Source of the DNA: Lampris incognitus
Taxonomy: Eukaryota; Chordata; Actinopteri; Lampriformes; Lampridae
Assembly: GCF_029633865.1 (NCBI RefSeq)
Contig: NC_079214.1
Coordinates: 34,953,095-35,017,094 of the forward strand
Direction of reading: 5' to 3'
DNA: 64,000 nt
Of the stretch, positions 9,655 through 59,434 are shown in pieces (the stretch's first letter is position 1; each line of letters begins with the position of its first letter). Made by a program: the position numbers and the translations under genes. The notes below the pieces were generated by a model. It did not search any database, was not told where the DNA came from, and saw only the letters and a program-made list of their open reading frames with translations.

Positions 9655-12379
9655 CTACTACTTTCAGCTGCTCCTGTTAGGGGTCACCACAGCGGATCAT
9701 CCGTTTCCATTTCTTCCTTTCTTCTGCATCTTCCTCTGTCACACCAGCCACTTGCATGTCTTCCCTCACCACATCCATAAACCTCATCTTTGGCCTTCCT
9801 CTTTTCCTCTTCCCTGGCAGCTCCATATTTAGCATCCTTCTCCCAATATACCCAGCATCTCCCCTCCACACATGTCCAAACCATCTCAATATTGCCTCTC
9901 TTGCTTTGTCTCCAAACCGTCCAACTTGAGCGGTCCCTCTAATATAATCATTCCTAATCCTGTCCTTCTTCGTCACTTCCAGTGAAAATCTTAGCATCTT
10001 CAACTCTGCCACCTCCAGCACCGCCTCCTGTCTTTTCGTCAGTGCCACTGTCTCCAAACCATATGACATAGCTGGTCTCACAACCATCTTGTAAACCTCC
10101 CCTTTAACTTGTGCTGGTACCCTTCTGCCGCAAATCACTCCTGACACTCTTCTCCACCCACTCCACCCTGCCTGCACTCTCTTCTTCACTTCTCTACTGC
10201 ACTCCCCGTTACTTTGGACAGTGACCCCAAGTATTTAAACTCGTATGCCTTCGTCACTTCCACTCCTTGCATCCTGACAATTCCACTGTTCTCCCTCTTA
10301 TTCATGCATGGGTATTCCGTCTTGATCCTACTGACTTTCATTCCTCTTCTCTCCAGTGCATACCTCCACCTCTCCAGGCTCTCCTCAACCTGCACCTTAC
10401 TCTCACTGCAGATCACAATGTCATCTGCAAACATCATTGTCTGTGGAGACTCCTGCCTGATCTTGTCCGTCAACCTGTCCATCACCATTGCAAACAAGAA
10501 AGGGCTCAGAGCCAATCCTTGATGTAATCCCACCTCCACCTTGAACCCATCTGTCATTCCAACCGCACACTTCACTATTGTCACACTTCCCTCATACATA
10601 TCCTGCACCACTCCTACATACTTCTCTGCAACTCCTGACTTCCTCATACAATACCACACCTCCTCTCTCGGCACCCTGTCGTATGCTTTCTCTAAATCTA
10701 CAAAGACACAATGCAACTCTTCCTGGCCTTCTATATCAACATTTTCAAAGCAAACATCACATCTGTGGTGCTCTTTCGTGGCATGAAACCATACTGCTGC
10801 TCGCTAATCATCACCTCTCCTCTTAACCTAGCTTCTATTACTCTTTCCCATATCTTCATGCTGGGGCTGATCAAATTTATACCTCTGTAGTTGCTACAGT
10901 TCTGCACATCGCCCTTGTTCTTGAAAATTGGTACCAATATGCTTCTTCTCTATTCCTCAGACATCCTCTCACTTTCCAAGATTGTGTTAAACAATCTAGT
11001 TAAAAACCCCACTTCCATCTCTCCTAAACATCTCCATGCCTCCACAGGTATGTCATCATGCCCAATTGCCTTTCCACTCTTCATCCTCTTCATAGCTGCT
11101 CTCACTTCCTCCTTGCTAATCCACTGCACTTCCTGATTCACTATCCCTACATCATCCAACCTTCTCTCTCTCTCATTTTCTTCATTCATCAGCCCCTCAA
11201 AGTACCCCTTCCACCTTCTCAGCACACTCTCCTCGCTTGTCAGCACATTTTCATCTCTATCCTTGATCGCCCTAACTTGTTGCACATCCCTCTATCTGTT
11301 GCTCTCCCTGAGGTTTCTTCCTATTTTTTCTCCCTGTTAAAGGTTTTTTTTTTTTTTTTAGGGAGTTGTTCCTTATCTGATGAGAGGGTCTCAGGACATG
11401 ATGTTGTGTTGCTGTTAAGCCCACTGAGGCAAATTTGTAATTTATGATATTAGGCTATACAAATAAAATTGATTTGATTTGATCTAGCCAATCGGTACAA
11501 GTCCTTTTCTCCTTCCTTAGTGTCTAACCTGTCATACAACTCACCATACGCCTTTTCCTTTGCCTTTGCCACCTCTCTTGTCACTTTACGCTGTATCTCC
11601 TTGTACTTCTGTCTACTTTCTTCATCTCTTTGACTATCCCACTTCTTCTTTGCCAGCCTCTTCCTCTGTATAATTTGTTGTACTTCCTCATTCCACCACC
11701 AAGTCTCGTCTTCCTTCCTCTATCCTGATGACACACCAAGTACCTTCCTTGCTCTCTCCCTCACTATTTCTTCAGTGGTTGCCCAGCCATCCGGCAACTC
11801 TTCACTACCACCCAGGGCCTGTCTTAACTCCTGCCTAAACTCCACACAACAGTCTTCCTTCTTCATCTTCCACCATTTGATCTTCGGCTCTGCCTTCACT
11901 CGCTTCCTCTTCTTGGTCTCCAAAGTCATCCTACAGACCACCATCCGATGCTGCCTAGCTACGTTCTCCCCTGTCACCACCTTGCAGTCTCCAATCCCTT
12001 TTAGATGGCGCCTTCTACATAAGAAATAGTCCACCTGTGTGCACTTTCCTCCACTCTTGTACGTCACCCTGTGTTCCTCCCTCTTCTTGAAATATGTATT
12101 CACCACAGCCACTTCCATCCTTTTTGCAAAATCCACCACCATCTGTCCTTCCACATTTCTCTCCCTGACACCATACCTACCCATCACCTCCTCATCACCT
12201 CTGTTCCCTTCACCAACATGTCCACTGAAGTCCACGCCAATCACCACTCTCTCCTCTGTGGGTACCCTCTCCACCACGTCATCCAACTCCCTCCAGAATT
12301 CTTCTTCTATCTCACACCCAACTTGTGGGGCATATGCGCTGATAACATTCAGCAATACACCTTTTTAAACAAATCCATC
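9655..12379 (-). mobile_element. 5'-truncated RTE-clade LINE
   Basis: Bounded by a perfect 15-bp target duplication ATTGCACTACAGTGT (9640-9654 and 12380-12394). On the - strand it encodes most of an AP-type endonuclease (V-I-S-A-Y-A-P-Q near the start, later T-Q-V-D-Y), then a reverse transcriptase with F-V-D-L-E-K-A-Y-D and F-A-D-D. The frame is broken by several shifts and stops between 12355 and 9677. The 3' end, ggtcaccacagcg read in reverse, ends at 9655 with a short CTACTACT tail. Truncation at the 5' end is typical of target-primed insertion. The copy is dead. Confidence 0.9.
11291..11485 (+). mobile_element. SINE-like repeat with TTGATT tail, inside the LINE
   Basis: The sequence from ctccctgaggtttcttcc to ggctatacaaataaaattgatttgattt interrupts the RTE frame between its endonuclease and RT parts. 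Closely similar copies lie at 35325-35497, 56425-56490 and, as a tail only, 16664-16704. All end in repeats of TTGACT or TTGATT. It is a short retroposon or a 5'-truncated LINE tail; the family is not certain. Confidence 0.7.
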
Positions 12380-12394
12380 ATTGCACTACAGTGT

Positions 12395-13037
12395 GTACTT
12401 CGTCAACAGCCACTCTAACCAGCCAGTCCCGAAATAACAGTGTTTGTTGAAGCCGTCTCCACTTTGCTTGGCCAACGAAAGTTTCTGGTGTGCCAAACAC
12501 AAGGGCGAAATCACCGGTGGTGATGTAGTCATCGATGTCCTCGCTTTGTCCCGTGTATGCAGCAGGAATGCCTTTTGCTTTCAAAAACTGCACCTGCTCC
12601 TCCATTATCGATGGCAAAGGGCATATGACCAGCACCATTGATTTCTGTCCCTGTGTGGACAAGTCGCAGACAGTTGGCCAGGCTTGATAGACCAAGCTTT
12701 TCCTGTAACCAGTTGGTAAACAAGCAAACATGTCTTTCTTGTCCTGGGTTAAAAGTTTTAAACAAAGCCGCTTTAAATCCTTAACTGCACCAATCTTGTG
12801 GACTGAGCACACATTCGATAAAACGGAATCAAATGATCTAACGTTACTCGGGACATCCATTTTCAATGTTTTAAAAAGCTCTCTCCGCGTTACAAAGTGA
12901 TTCGCTATATCTCCAGTTTGTTTCACTACAGAGGAGGATTGAGAGAGCACATAGTTTCCAGTAAGGTGTGTCCTTGACAAATTGTAAGGGGCATAGCAGT
13001 AGGCGAAGGTTTGTTTTGCAGCCGTTCTAGCAACCAT
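12395..13037 (-). pseudogene. RecQ-like superfamily 2 helicase, N-terminal exon
   Basis: An open - strand frame of about 214 codons from ATG 13035-13037. It shows ordered helicase motifs: a Walker A region C-L-P-T-G-Y-R-K-S-L (the usual glycine before K-S is Arg here), an L-V-I-C-P-L motif Ia region, and V-D-E-V-H in the place of the DEAH box, followed by the V-Q-W typical of RecQ relatives. On the far side of the LINE the sequence goes on as CAATG then GTGAGT (9639), a splice donor that would split the Trp codon. The LINE therefore landed at the exon edge. The C-terminal helicase lobe was not found. Whether the parent element needs a helicase for transposition is unknown. Confidence 0.7.
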
Positions 13038-13355
13038 CTTGCATTTAGAAATCCCCAGACGATTGGTAGGCAGAGATCTCCGATTGTCTGGTATCGCAAG
13101 ACTACCAGTATGTAGGGGTCAGTACCTACCAAGTCATCCAAGGAAGGACAACCGGTGACAGGGTCATGGGCCCCCAAGGCTCATTGATGAGCATGGTGAG
13201 CGAAGGCTAGCCCGTCTGGTCTGATCCTACAGAAAAGCTACTGTAGCTCAAACTGCTGAAAAAGTTAATGCTGGCTATGATAGGCAGGTGTCAGAACACC
13301 AAGTGCATTGCAGCTCACTGCATATGGGGCTGCAGACGGGTCAGAGTGCCCAACA

Positions 13356-13896
13356 AGATCCTGTTAGGGTTGTTTAAATGTGTATTCTATGACAAATCTC
13401 AGAATGGTACAGCTTGGTTTTCACCTGTGAAATATTTGGTGGAGAAATATGTCAAACAACACTTTCCATTAGAAAAAAAGAACTTTGCAAACAAAGCACG
13501 AGTCATTGTCATTTTTACAAATCAGCCATGTATTGTGTGATTTTCACTTGTTCTGACAAAATAAAGCACAACCCACCCCAAATAAATACCACTAGTCTCT
13601 GTTGAATATGGTGACACAGCAAATACACCTCCTGCCCCCCATGACCCTGAATTTGATTAAACAGGTTGAAGAATGAATAAATAAAAATGTCACATTTGTT
13701 GTGACTTGGTCAACTCGTATGACCCTTGGGCAGTTAATGTGGAGGTCATAGGTCACAAACAGAATTCAGTCACCATTACTCTGCACATATGAACTCATAG
13801 ATCCAGAACTTGTTACTGTATCACTATTCATGTATACATAGGTAAGTGGACACACACACAGACACTTCCTTTTTTATTAATTTATCTTTTTTATAC
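13356..13896. other. No recognised feature
   Basis: AT-rich flanking DNA between the truncated Tc1 and the next RTE fragment. No coding or repeat signal was recognised. Confidence 0.3.
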
Positions 13897-14348
13897 AAGA
13901 TGGTTATGAGACCAGCTATGTCATATGGTTTGGAGACAGTGGCACTGATGAAAAGACAGGAGGCGGAGCTGGAGGTGGCAGAGTTGAAGATATTAAGATT
14001 TTCATTGGGAGTGATGAAGAAGGACAGGATTAAGAACGATTATATTAGAGGGACAGCTCAGGTTGGATGGTTTGGAGACAGAGCAAGAGAGGCAAGACTG
14101 AGATGGCCTGGACGTGTGGAGGAGAGATGCTGGGTATATTGGGAGAAGGATGCTGAATATGGAGTTGCCAGGGAAGAGGAAAAGAGGAAGGCCAAAGAGG
14201 AGGTTTTTGGATGTGGTGAGGGAGGACATGCCGGTGGCTGCTGTGACAGAGGAAGGTGCAGAGGGCAGGAAGAGATGGAAATGGATGATCCACTGTGGTG
14301 ACTGCTAACGGGAGCAGTCGAAAGTAGTAGTAGTAGTAGTAGTAGTAC
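13897..14348 (+). mobile_element. RTE LINE 3' fragment
   Basis: The sequence encodes the C-terminal part of the same RTE protein as the 9.7-12.4 kb copy, in the opposite orientation (A-M-S-Y-G-L-E-T-V-A-L and R-K-R-G-R-P-K-R). It ends with tgactgctaacgggagcag and a (TAG)n tail at 14325-14348. The copy is strongly 5' truncated and non-functional. Confidence 0.9.
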
Positions 14349-14733
14349 ATATCTGTACAATCAATCCAAAATCCGACGGGTCACATTTGCTGATCAAATA
14401 TTATCCTCCAGGAATTCTGTTGTTGAAGTCCTCATTTGTCAATGCTGCAGCATCCACCACAGTGACGCAGATAAACCATCAGATGGCAGTGCAGGACACC
14501 AAACAGCACATTAGGGGGAGGACAATGAGAGTTATTTATCCAGAAGACAAACATATATCGAGATAGCACTGGTCATGTCAGCACATGTCAATAAAATCAT
14601 TTCATTAAAAAATAAGACAATAGCTCCTTTTACAAAATTTTGGAAAACATATTTTGAATATTGAAGTTTTCATTAGGCCTGACAGGAGAGAGCCATATTT
14701 TGAAACGTGAGAATTATTCTATAAGTGACTATA
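14349..14733. other. No recognised feature
   Basis: Unassigned DNA between the RTE tail and the next Tc1 terminal repeat. Confidence 0.3.
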
Positions 14734-16139
14734 CACCGATCAGCCAAAACATTAAAACCACTGACATATAAGTACACAACATTGATTATCTCGTTACAAA
14801 GGCATCTGAGTTTCATTCCATGCAAATGGCATTTTGTGTTCCATCTGATTTAAATTTACAGACTTACTGGCCCTGTGATAGACAGGCGGCCTGTCCAGTG
14901 TGTCTGCCCAGTTGCCGCCCAGTAACTGCTGGGGTAGGCTCCAGCAGCCCGTGACCCCAATTGGGATAAACGGTTTGTATAATGGATGGATGGAAAGGCA
15001 TCTGTCAAGGGGTGGGATATATTAGGCAGCAAGTGAACAGCCAGGTCTTGAAGTTGATGTGTTGGAAGTAGGAAAAATGGGCAAGCGTAAGGATCTGAGT
15101 GACTTTGACAAGAGCCAAATTGTGATGGCTAGACAACTGGGTCAGAGCATCTCTAACACGGCAGGTCTTGTGGGGTGTTCCCGGTATGCAGTGGTCAGTA
15201 CCTACCAAAAGTGGACCAACGAAGGACAGCTAGTGAACCAGTAACAGGGTCATGGGTGCCCAAGGCTCATTGATGCGCATGGGGTGCGAAGGCTACCCAT
15301 CGGGCCTGATCCCACAGGAGAGCTACTGTAGCTCAAACTGCTGTAAAAGTTAATGCTGACTATGATAGACAGGTGTCAGAACACACAGTGCATCGCAGCT
15401 TACTGAGTATGGGGCTGCATAACTGCAGACTGGTCAGTGCCCATGATTACCCCTGTCCACCACCAAAAGCACCTACAGTGGGTATGCGAGTGTCAGAACT
15501 GGACCATGGAGCGATGGAAGAAGGTGGCCTGGTCTGATAAAGCACATTTTCTTTTACATCATGTGGACGGCCAGGTGCGTGTGTGTTGTTTACCTGGGGA
15601 AGAGATGGCACCAGGATGCAGTATAAAAAGCTGGCAGAGGCATTGTGATGCTCTGGGCGATGTTCTGCTGGGAAACCTTGGGTCCTGGCATTCATGTGGG
15701 TGTTACTTTGGCATGTACCACCTACCTAAACATTGTTGCAGACCAAGTACACCCCTTCATGGCAATGGTATTCCCTGATGGCAGTGGCCTCTTTCAGCAG
15801 GATAATGCACCCTGCCACACTGCACACATTATTCAGGAATGGTTTGAGGAACATGACAAAGAGTTTAAGGCGTGGCCTTGTCCTCTAAATTGCCCAGATC
15901 TCAATCCAATCGAGCATCTGTGGGATGTGCTAGAAAATAAGTGCAATCCATGGAGCCCCCGCCTCACAACTTACAGGACTTAAAGGATCTGCTGCTAAAG
16001 TCTTGGTGCCAGATACCAGAGGACACCTTCAGAGGTCTTGTGAAGTCCATGCTTTGATGGGCCAGAGCTGTTTTGGTGGCACGAGGGGGACCTACACAAT
16101 GTTAGGCAGGTGGTTTTAATGTTTTGACTGATCAGTGTG
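14734..16139 (+). mobile_element. Decayed Tc1/mariner element (DD36E type)
   Basis: TA dinucleotides flank both ends (14732-14733 and 16140-16141). The terminal repeats, CACCGATCAGCCAAAACATTAAAACCAC and CACACTGATCAGTCAAAACATTAAAACCAC, are inverted. The transposase runs on the + strand from ATG 15077 but is broken by stops and frame shifts into at least three pieces. Recognisable parts are the N-terminal helix-turn-helix, W-S-D-K-A (first catalytic Asp), F-Q-Q-D-N-A-P-C-H and [11 protein letters not shown]. There are 36 residues between the last Asp and Glu. A repeat is inserted at 14809-14993. Confidence 0.9.
14809..14993 (+). mobile_element. LINE/SINE 3' fragment with (ATGG)n tail, inside the Tc1
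   Basis: Flanked by an 11-bp duplication AAAGGCATCTG (14798-14808 and 14994-15004). The sequence with taggctccagcagcccgtga and a tggatgga tail is a common fish non-LTR 3' end. A shorter copy of the same type is at 33365-33437. Confidence 0.8.
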
Positions 16140-16141
16140 TA

Positions 16142-16990
16142 TCTCACTGCTGAAAGTCGATGTATGAAAGAGTCATTACATTTCTACATGTCTACTGTTT
16201 AACGGTTCACATTAAAATGATAGAATATATTTCAACTGAAGGTTGTGGTTGCGTTATGTGTAAATGCTGGTGTGTCTGTGTAGGATACGATGAGCATGAG
16301 AGAGACGGCATAAAATCAACCATCCTTAATGAAGTGAGAGAAAACGTGAGCAAGTGAGGCCGATAAGGGCTGCTTATCGATTTGTTTATTCAAGACATTT
16401 TTAGGTGACTGATTATTGAAGCTTTTCAATAGCCCACACAGGACAGACAATAATAGATGTGAGCTTCAGATTTTGTTTATAGAATTGCTTGGTTGCCTTA
16501 CAGATTGAAAATAACCTGTGTCTCATGTTCCTTTGTGTACATAAACTATACACCTTACCCTATAAAGGCCTCTCTTAGTACCATAGTCTGTCTAAAACAA
16601 ACTGTTAACCTTATAGTTGCCCTCAAAACCCTTTTCCATTACCAGATTCTGCAATTCAAACAACTTGGGCTATACAAATAAAATTGACTTGACTTGACTT
16701 GACCACAGAGGGACACATGAGTCGATACTTGCACTTGAATGTGCACTCGTACAAACATTCTCACGCACGCACACACACAGATGCAGACTTGTGCACTTGG
16801 GAGTGGAACGTGTGTGGCACAGAGAAACCATTCATCCCCTACAGCATGTGTACCCACATTGATCACTCACACACACACACACACACACATGCACACACTC
16901 ACACTCACCTTTTACTCTCTTCTTCAGTCTCTCTCGTTTTCTCTCTCTCTCATAGACACACACACACACACACACACAGAACCCATAAAA
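16142..16990. other. Intergenic stretch upstream of il16
   Basis: It contains a short SINE-like tail (16664-16704, ttgggctatacaaataaaattgacttgact) and CA-rich low-complexity DNA (16759-16780, 16866-16888, 16957-16979). No coding sequence was seen. Confidence 0.4.
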
Positions 16991-16993
16991 GTC

Positions 16994-17000
16994 TATATAA
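16994..17000 (+). promoter_or_regulatory. Candidate TATA box of il16
   Basis: TATATAA lies about 340 bases upstream of the proposed start codon and is followed by GC-richer DNA without repeats. If used, transcription would begin near 17025-17035. No other promoter evidence is available, and TATA-like strings are common in AT-rich DNA. Confidence 0.3.
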
Positions 17001-17170
17001 CACAGTGATGTAAAGTGGGTGTGAGGTGAGTGTTTTTCTCTCAGGAAGGCAGCCCCGCTCTGACACAGACTCCTGTGTGCTCCTGGAGAGGAGGGAGAGA
17101 GGGAGGAGAGGAAAGGAAAGAGGGAAAGAAATAGAAGCATATATTTCGGCTCAACTCAGAGCAAGGAGCC

Positions 17171-17325
17171 ATGCTCTGAGAGGGGAAAACGCCAAATTTG
17201 CCTACCCCCCCCACCCCAGATGGGATTTTTGGATTAAGTCCTTCCATTTGTCTTTAGAGCAGAACCGGAATTTTGGGTTACCTGGACCTAGGCCCCAGCA
17301 CCAAACCTTCCAGATGCTGTCTTAA
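17171..17325 (+). promoter_or_regulatory. Three short upstream ORFs in the il16 leader
   Basis: ATG CTC TGA at 17171-17179, a five-codon ORF at 17220-17237, and ATG CTG TCT TAA at 17314-17325 that ends 8 bases before the main ATG. All lie in the presumed 5' untranslated region. Such ORFs usually lower translation of the main frame. The call depends on the exon 1 assignment and the unknown transcription start. Confidence 0.4.
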
Positions 17326-17333
17326 AGGACAAC

Positions 17334-56134
<38,801 letters not shown>

Positions 56135-56424
56135 GTGGGTAGGAGTTCCAAATCCCTTCACCATTATTCCAATGTTGACTTTATCCGTGTTGTAGGAAAT
56201 CTATTTTCCATGAGGGCATTTATACATGAAAGGACTTATCTGTGAAATTGTGATTCATTGCTTGAACTTGACTTGACGCATTACTCACTGTGACAGTTAG
56301 ATATCACCCTAAATTTAAGAAAACATAAAGAGAAAAAGGTAATTGTAAAATAGTTAAAAGTAGTAGAGCGAATATTAGGAATATTACCAGAAAACAATAT
56401 ACAGAGAGCACCAACCTTACTAAT

Positions 56425-56490
56425 AAGCCCAATCAGGCAAATTTGTAATTTGTGATATTGGCCTATACAAATAAAATTGACTTGATTTTG
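56425..56490 (+). repeat. SINE-like tail
   Basis: gcccaatcaggcaaatttgtaatttgtgatattggcctatacaaataaaattgacttga: 3' end of the 11291-11485 family. Confidence 0.7.
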
Positions 56491-57909
56491 ATTCAATATT
56501 TTTGCATATGAATCATAGTTAGACAAGTATGCAGTAGCAATGGAATCTGCCATCCCTGTCTTTGCATTATGTTGAGTCTTGCATAGTTTTGCTAATGTCC
56601 TCTACTGTGATTTAGTTGTTCATGGTCAATTTGTAGATATTTTACAAGGAGGATGATTGGAAATGTTGGGAACCACTTGGGGCTGGTGGGCTGGAGGGCA
56701 TGGGGCTTTACACTGTACAATCACCATATTATCTCCAGCCATGCATAATAAAAATAATGCATTCAGACACTCAGGTTTCTTCTGAATCTTCAAAAACTTC
56801 CAAAAAATGTCGAAAAACAGCACTCCAGTTATTGGCAGATGCACATCTTTCTCCATCCTCATGATGTTAACTGAGTTGGAAGAACATACGTGCAACAAAA
56901 GTTGGTTACTGCCAATTTCCAACGTGACAAAACATATGGATAGAATTTAAATATTGGACATTTACTGATCTCAGATAGGGCCCTTCATCAAAAGAGAAAG
57001 GAAATGCAGGATGGTAACTGTACAGAAGACATGTTTTGTTTTTAACTTTTTTATTTCCTTTTATCAAGTGCAAGAGACACAACACAGGCATAAATGTCCT
57101 AGGGGACAGTCTATGGATTTCGGCATCCTCTCAATGTCCATCGATAGTTCCCATTCTCAAAAAGAGGGAATGAATAGTGACATTTGTCCATGAACATAGC
57201 GAAAACAGATAAATATACATTATAAAAGAAAAAAAACACATAGTGTTCACATTTAAATGAAAAGAAATCCACAAGAATTGTTTCACTATCTCCAATCATC
57301 TATCCCATTAATTGAAAAAATATTAAATAATTAGGGACCATTTAGTCAACAATACATCTGTTTTTAGCTGTTACCTTGTGGTTATGTTTTCCATGTAGTA
57401 AAAATTCTTAACCTTCTCCCTCCATTGTGTTACCGTTGGGGGCTGCGGCCTCAGCCAGGAGACTGTGATCATCTTCTTAGCAATTAGAAGAAAAACTCTC
57501 TGTAGTCATGTCTGATTGTTGTCTGCTACATCTTCTGGTAATATTCCTAATATGAAGCAAGATGTTTCTAAGGGCAGTTCTATGTCTAAACACTTAAATT
57601 TCATTTTTTATGTTTTGCCTATAATTTTGGACAGTCCCAAAGTGTGGTCTCAGGGTCTGTGGTACCAGGCCACAGCCCCTCCAGCACTGATCCGAGGTGC
57701 CACCAGATTTTGATGTGACGAGGAGCCCTGAAAAATCTCATATTAACTTTCCATTCAAATTCCTTCCAAATAGGGCTAGTTGTTATTTTATGTCCCTCTC
57801 TGCATGATAATTCCCAGTTTTTATCTGAAATTATGACATTCATCTCCAATTCCCATTTTTCCTTGATATCCAAACTGTTATTCATTAGTTCTTTTAGTAA
57901 TATCTTATA

Positions 57910-59129
57910 CACTCACCGGCCACTTTATTAGGCACACCTGTACAACTGCTCGTTAACGCAAATTTCTAATCAGCCAATCACATGGCAGCAACTCAATGCA
58001 TTTAGGCATGTAGACATGGTCAAGACGATCTGCTGCAGTTCAAACCGAGCATCAGAATGGGGAAGAAAGGTGATTTAAGTGACTTTGAACGTGGCATGGT
58101 TGTTGGTGCCAGACGGGCTGGTCTGAGTATTTCAGAAACTGCTGATCTACTGGGATTTTCACGCACAACCATCTCTAGGGTTTACAGAGAATGGTCCAAA
58201 AAAGAGAAAATATCCAGTGAGCGGCAGTTCTGTGGGCGAAAATGCCTTGTTGATGCCAGAGGTCAGAGGAGAATGGCCAGACTGGTTCGAGCTGATAGAA
58301 AGGCAACAGTAACTCAAATAACCACTCATTACAACCGAGGTATGCAGAAGAGCATCTCTGAACGCACAACACGTCGAACCTTGAGGCAGATGGGCTACAG
58401 CAGCAGAAGACCACACCGGGTGCCACTCCTGTCAGCTAAGAACAGGAAACTGAGGCTACAGTTCGCACAGGCTCACCAAAATTGGACAATAGAAGATTGG
58501 AAAAACGTTGCCTGGTCTGATGAGTCTCGATTTCTGCTGCGACATTCGGATGGTAGGGTCAGAATTTGGCGTCAACAACATGAAAGCATGGAGCCATCCT
58601 GCCTTGTATCAACGGTTCAGGCTGGTGGTGGTGGTGTAATGGTGTGGGGGATATTTTCTTGGCACACTTTGGGCCCCTTAGTACCAATTGAGCATCTTTT
58701 CAACGCCACAGCCTACCTGAGTATTGTTGCTGACCATGTCCATCCCTTTATGACCACAGTGTTCCCATCTTCTGATGGCTACTTCCAGCAGGATAACGTG
58801 CCATGTCATAAAGCTCGAATCATCTCAGACTGGTTTCTTGAACATGACAATGAGGTCACTGTACTCAAATGGCCTCCACAGTCGCCAGATCTCAATCCAA
58901 TAGAGCACCTTTGGGATGTGGTGGATCGGGAGATTCACATCATGGATGTGCAGCCGACAAATCTGCAGCAACTGCGTGATGCTATCATGTCAATATGGAC
59001 CAAACTCTCTGAGGAATGTTTCCAGTACCTTGTTGAATCTATGCCACGAAGGATTAAGGCAGTTCTCAAGGCAAAAGGGGGTCCAACCCGGTACTAGCAA
59101 GGTGTACCTAATAAAGTGGCCAGTGAGTG
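57910..59129 (+). mobile_element. Tc1/mariner element with intact transposase
   Basis: 1,220 bp, flanked by TA (57908-57909, 59130-59131). Terminal inverted repeats CACTCACCGGCCACTTTATTAGGCACACC and CACTCACTGGCCACTTTATTAGGTACACC differ at two positions. It contains one uninterrupted transposase gene, so it may be a recently active or still mobile copy. Confidence 0.95.
58057..59097 (+). CDS. Tc1-type transposase, DD36E
   Basis: 346 codons from ATG to TAG without interruption. A paired helix-turn-helix DNA-binding region lies at the N-terminus (about residues 6-50 for the first helix-turn-helix). The catalytic residues are Asp155 (W-S-D-E-S-R-F), Asp246 (F-Q-Q-D-N-V-P-C-H) and Glu283 ([11 protein letters not shown]). 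Thirty-six residues separate the last two, against 34 in Tc1 proper; a DD36E family (Incomer) has been described in animals. The enzyme cuts and pastes the element at TA sites. Full length and all catalytic residues are present. Confidence 0.95.
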   Translation: MGKKGDLSDFERGMVVGARRAGLSISETADLLGFSRTTISRVYREWSKKEKISSERQFCGRKCLVDARGQRRMARLVRADRKATVTQITTHYNRGMQKSISERTTRRTLRQMGYSSRRPHRVPLLSAKNRKLRLQFAQAHQNWTIEDWKNVAWSDESRFLLRHSDGRVRIWRQQHESMEPSCLVSTVQAGGGGVMVWGIFSWHTLGPLVPIEHLFNATAYLSIVADHVHPFMTTVFPSSDGYFQQDNVPCHKARIISDWFLEHDNEVTVLKWPPQSPDLNPIEHLWDVVDREIHIMDVQPTNLQQLRDAIMSIWTKLSEECFQYLVESMPRRIKAVLKAKGGPTRY

Positions 59130-59434
59130 TATATGTGCTATATAATCTTTTTAATAGTCTCTTAATATAAAGACATTTTCTATGTTGGATGGTGAAGTAG
59201 ATCGTTTGTCCCATTCTTTATGTAATTATTATATAATTATGTAAGTAATTTCTCAGCTGTAGGTATCTAAAAAAGACATGGGCTGGGAGGTTGTGTTTTA
59301 AGTTATACACAGTTTGGTCAGTTTATGATGAGGTTTGGGAGACACCAGTACAAGGGGAAAGCACAGATCATAGGCCTGGGAGATACATTCTGAAAACAAA
59401 GTAAAGGCCTTTTGTGGATCTACAGACTGAAGGA

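Larger units (their letters stand above)
9349..13104 (-). mobile_element. DNA-transposon-like insertion carrying a RecQ-like helicase
   Basis: The insertion is bounded by CCAGTATG on both sides (9341-9348 and 13105-13112), an 8-bp target duplication in the host Tc1; a ninth base differs (C versus T). The ends are weakly inverted: TAGACTCACAA on the left and TAGTCTTGCGA read inward on the right. Without its own nested LINE it is about 1.0 kb. It contains a helicase exon on the - strand and no recognisable transposase, so it is probably an internally deleted copy of a larger element. AcademH-type transposons are one known class said to carry a helicase, but the assignment is unproven. Confidence 0.65.
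9090..13356 (+). mobile_element. Decayed Tc1/mariner element, split by a nested insertion
   Basis: The left end (CAACGATTAGCCAAAACATTAAAACCAC, after TA at 9088-9089) matches the terminal repeat of the Tc1 copy at 14734. The transposase start follows (ATG near 9238, then a K-F-L-S-D-F-D-K-G-like stretch) with an early stop. The homology breaks at 9348 and resumes at 13113 with ggtcagtacctacca, so about 3.76 kb of foreign DNA sits inside one copy. The right part fades at about 13356, without the distal half or right terminal repeat. Confidence 0.85.
57370..59215 (-). mobile_element. L1-type LINE fragment split by a Tc1
   Basis: The - strand at 57,912-57,620 encodes W-K-E-F-E-W-K-V-N-M-R-F-F and W-D-C-P-K, a C-terminal L1 signature. 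Near 57,480-57,380 it continues K-K-M-I-T-V-S-W-L and W-R-E-K-V. Beyond the Tc1 (59,130-59,215) the frame goes on with L-L-K-R-L-Y-S-T-Y. The Tc1 therefore landed in this L1 piece. Confidence 0.75.

Noticed and set aside
16699..17013. Long frames in CA/GT tracts (also near 17.9, 18.9, 21.7, 27.6, 32.8 and 49.6 kb)
   Set aside because: They are open only because dinucleotide repeats lack stops; the products are Cys-Val or Thr-His repeats.
17026..17325. A 99-codon + frame across the il16 leader
   Set aside because: No ATG at its start and no homology; it overlaps the presumed untranslated leader.
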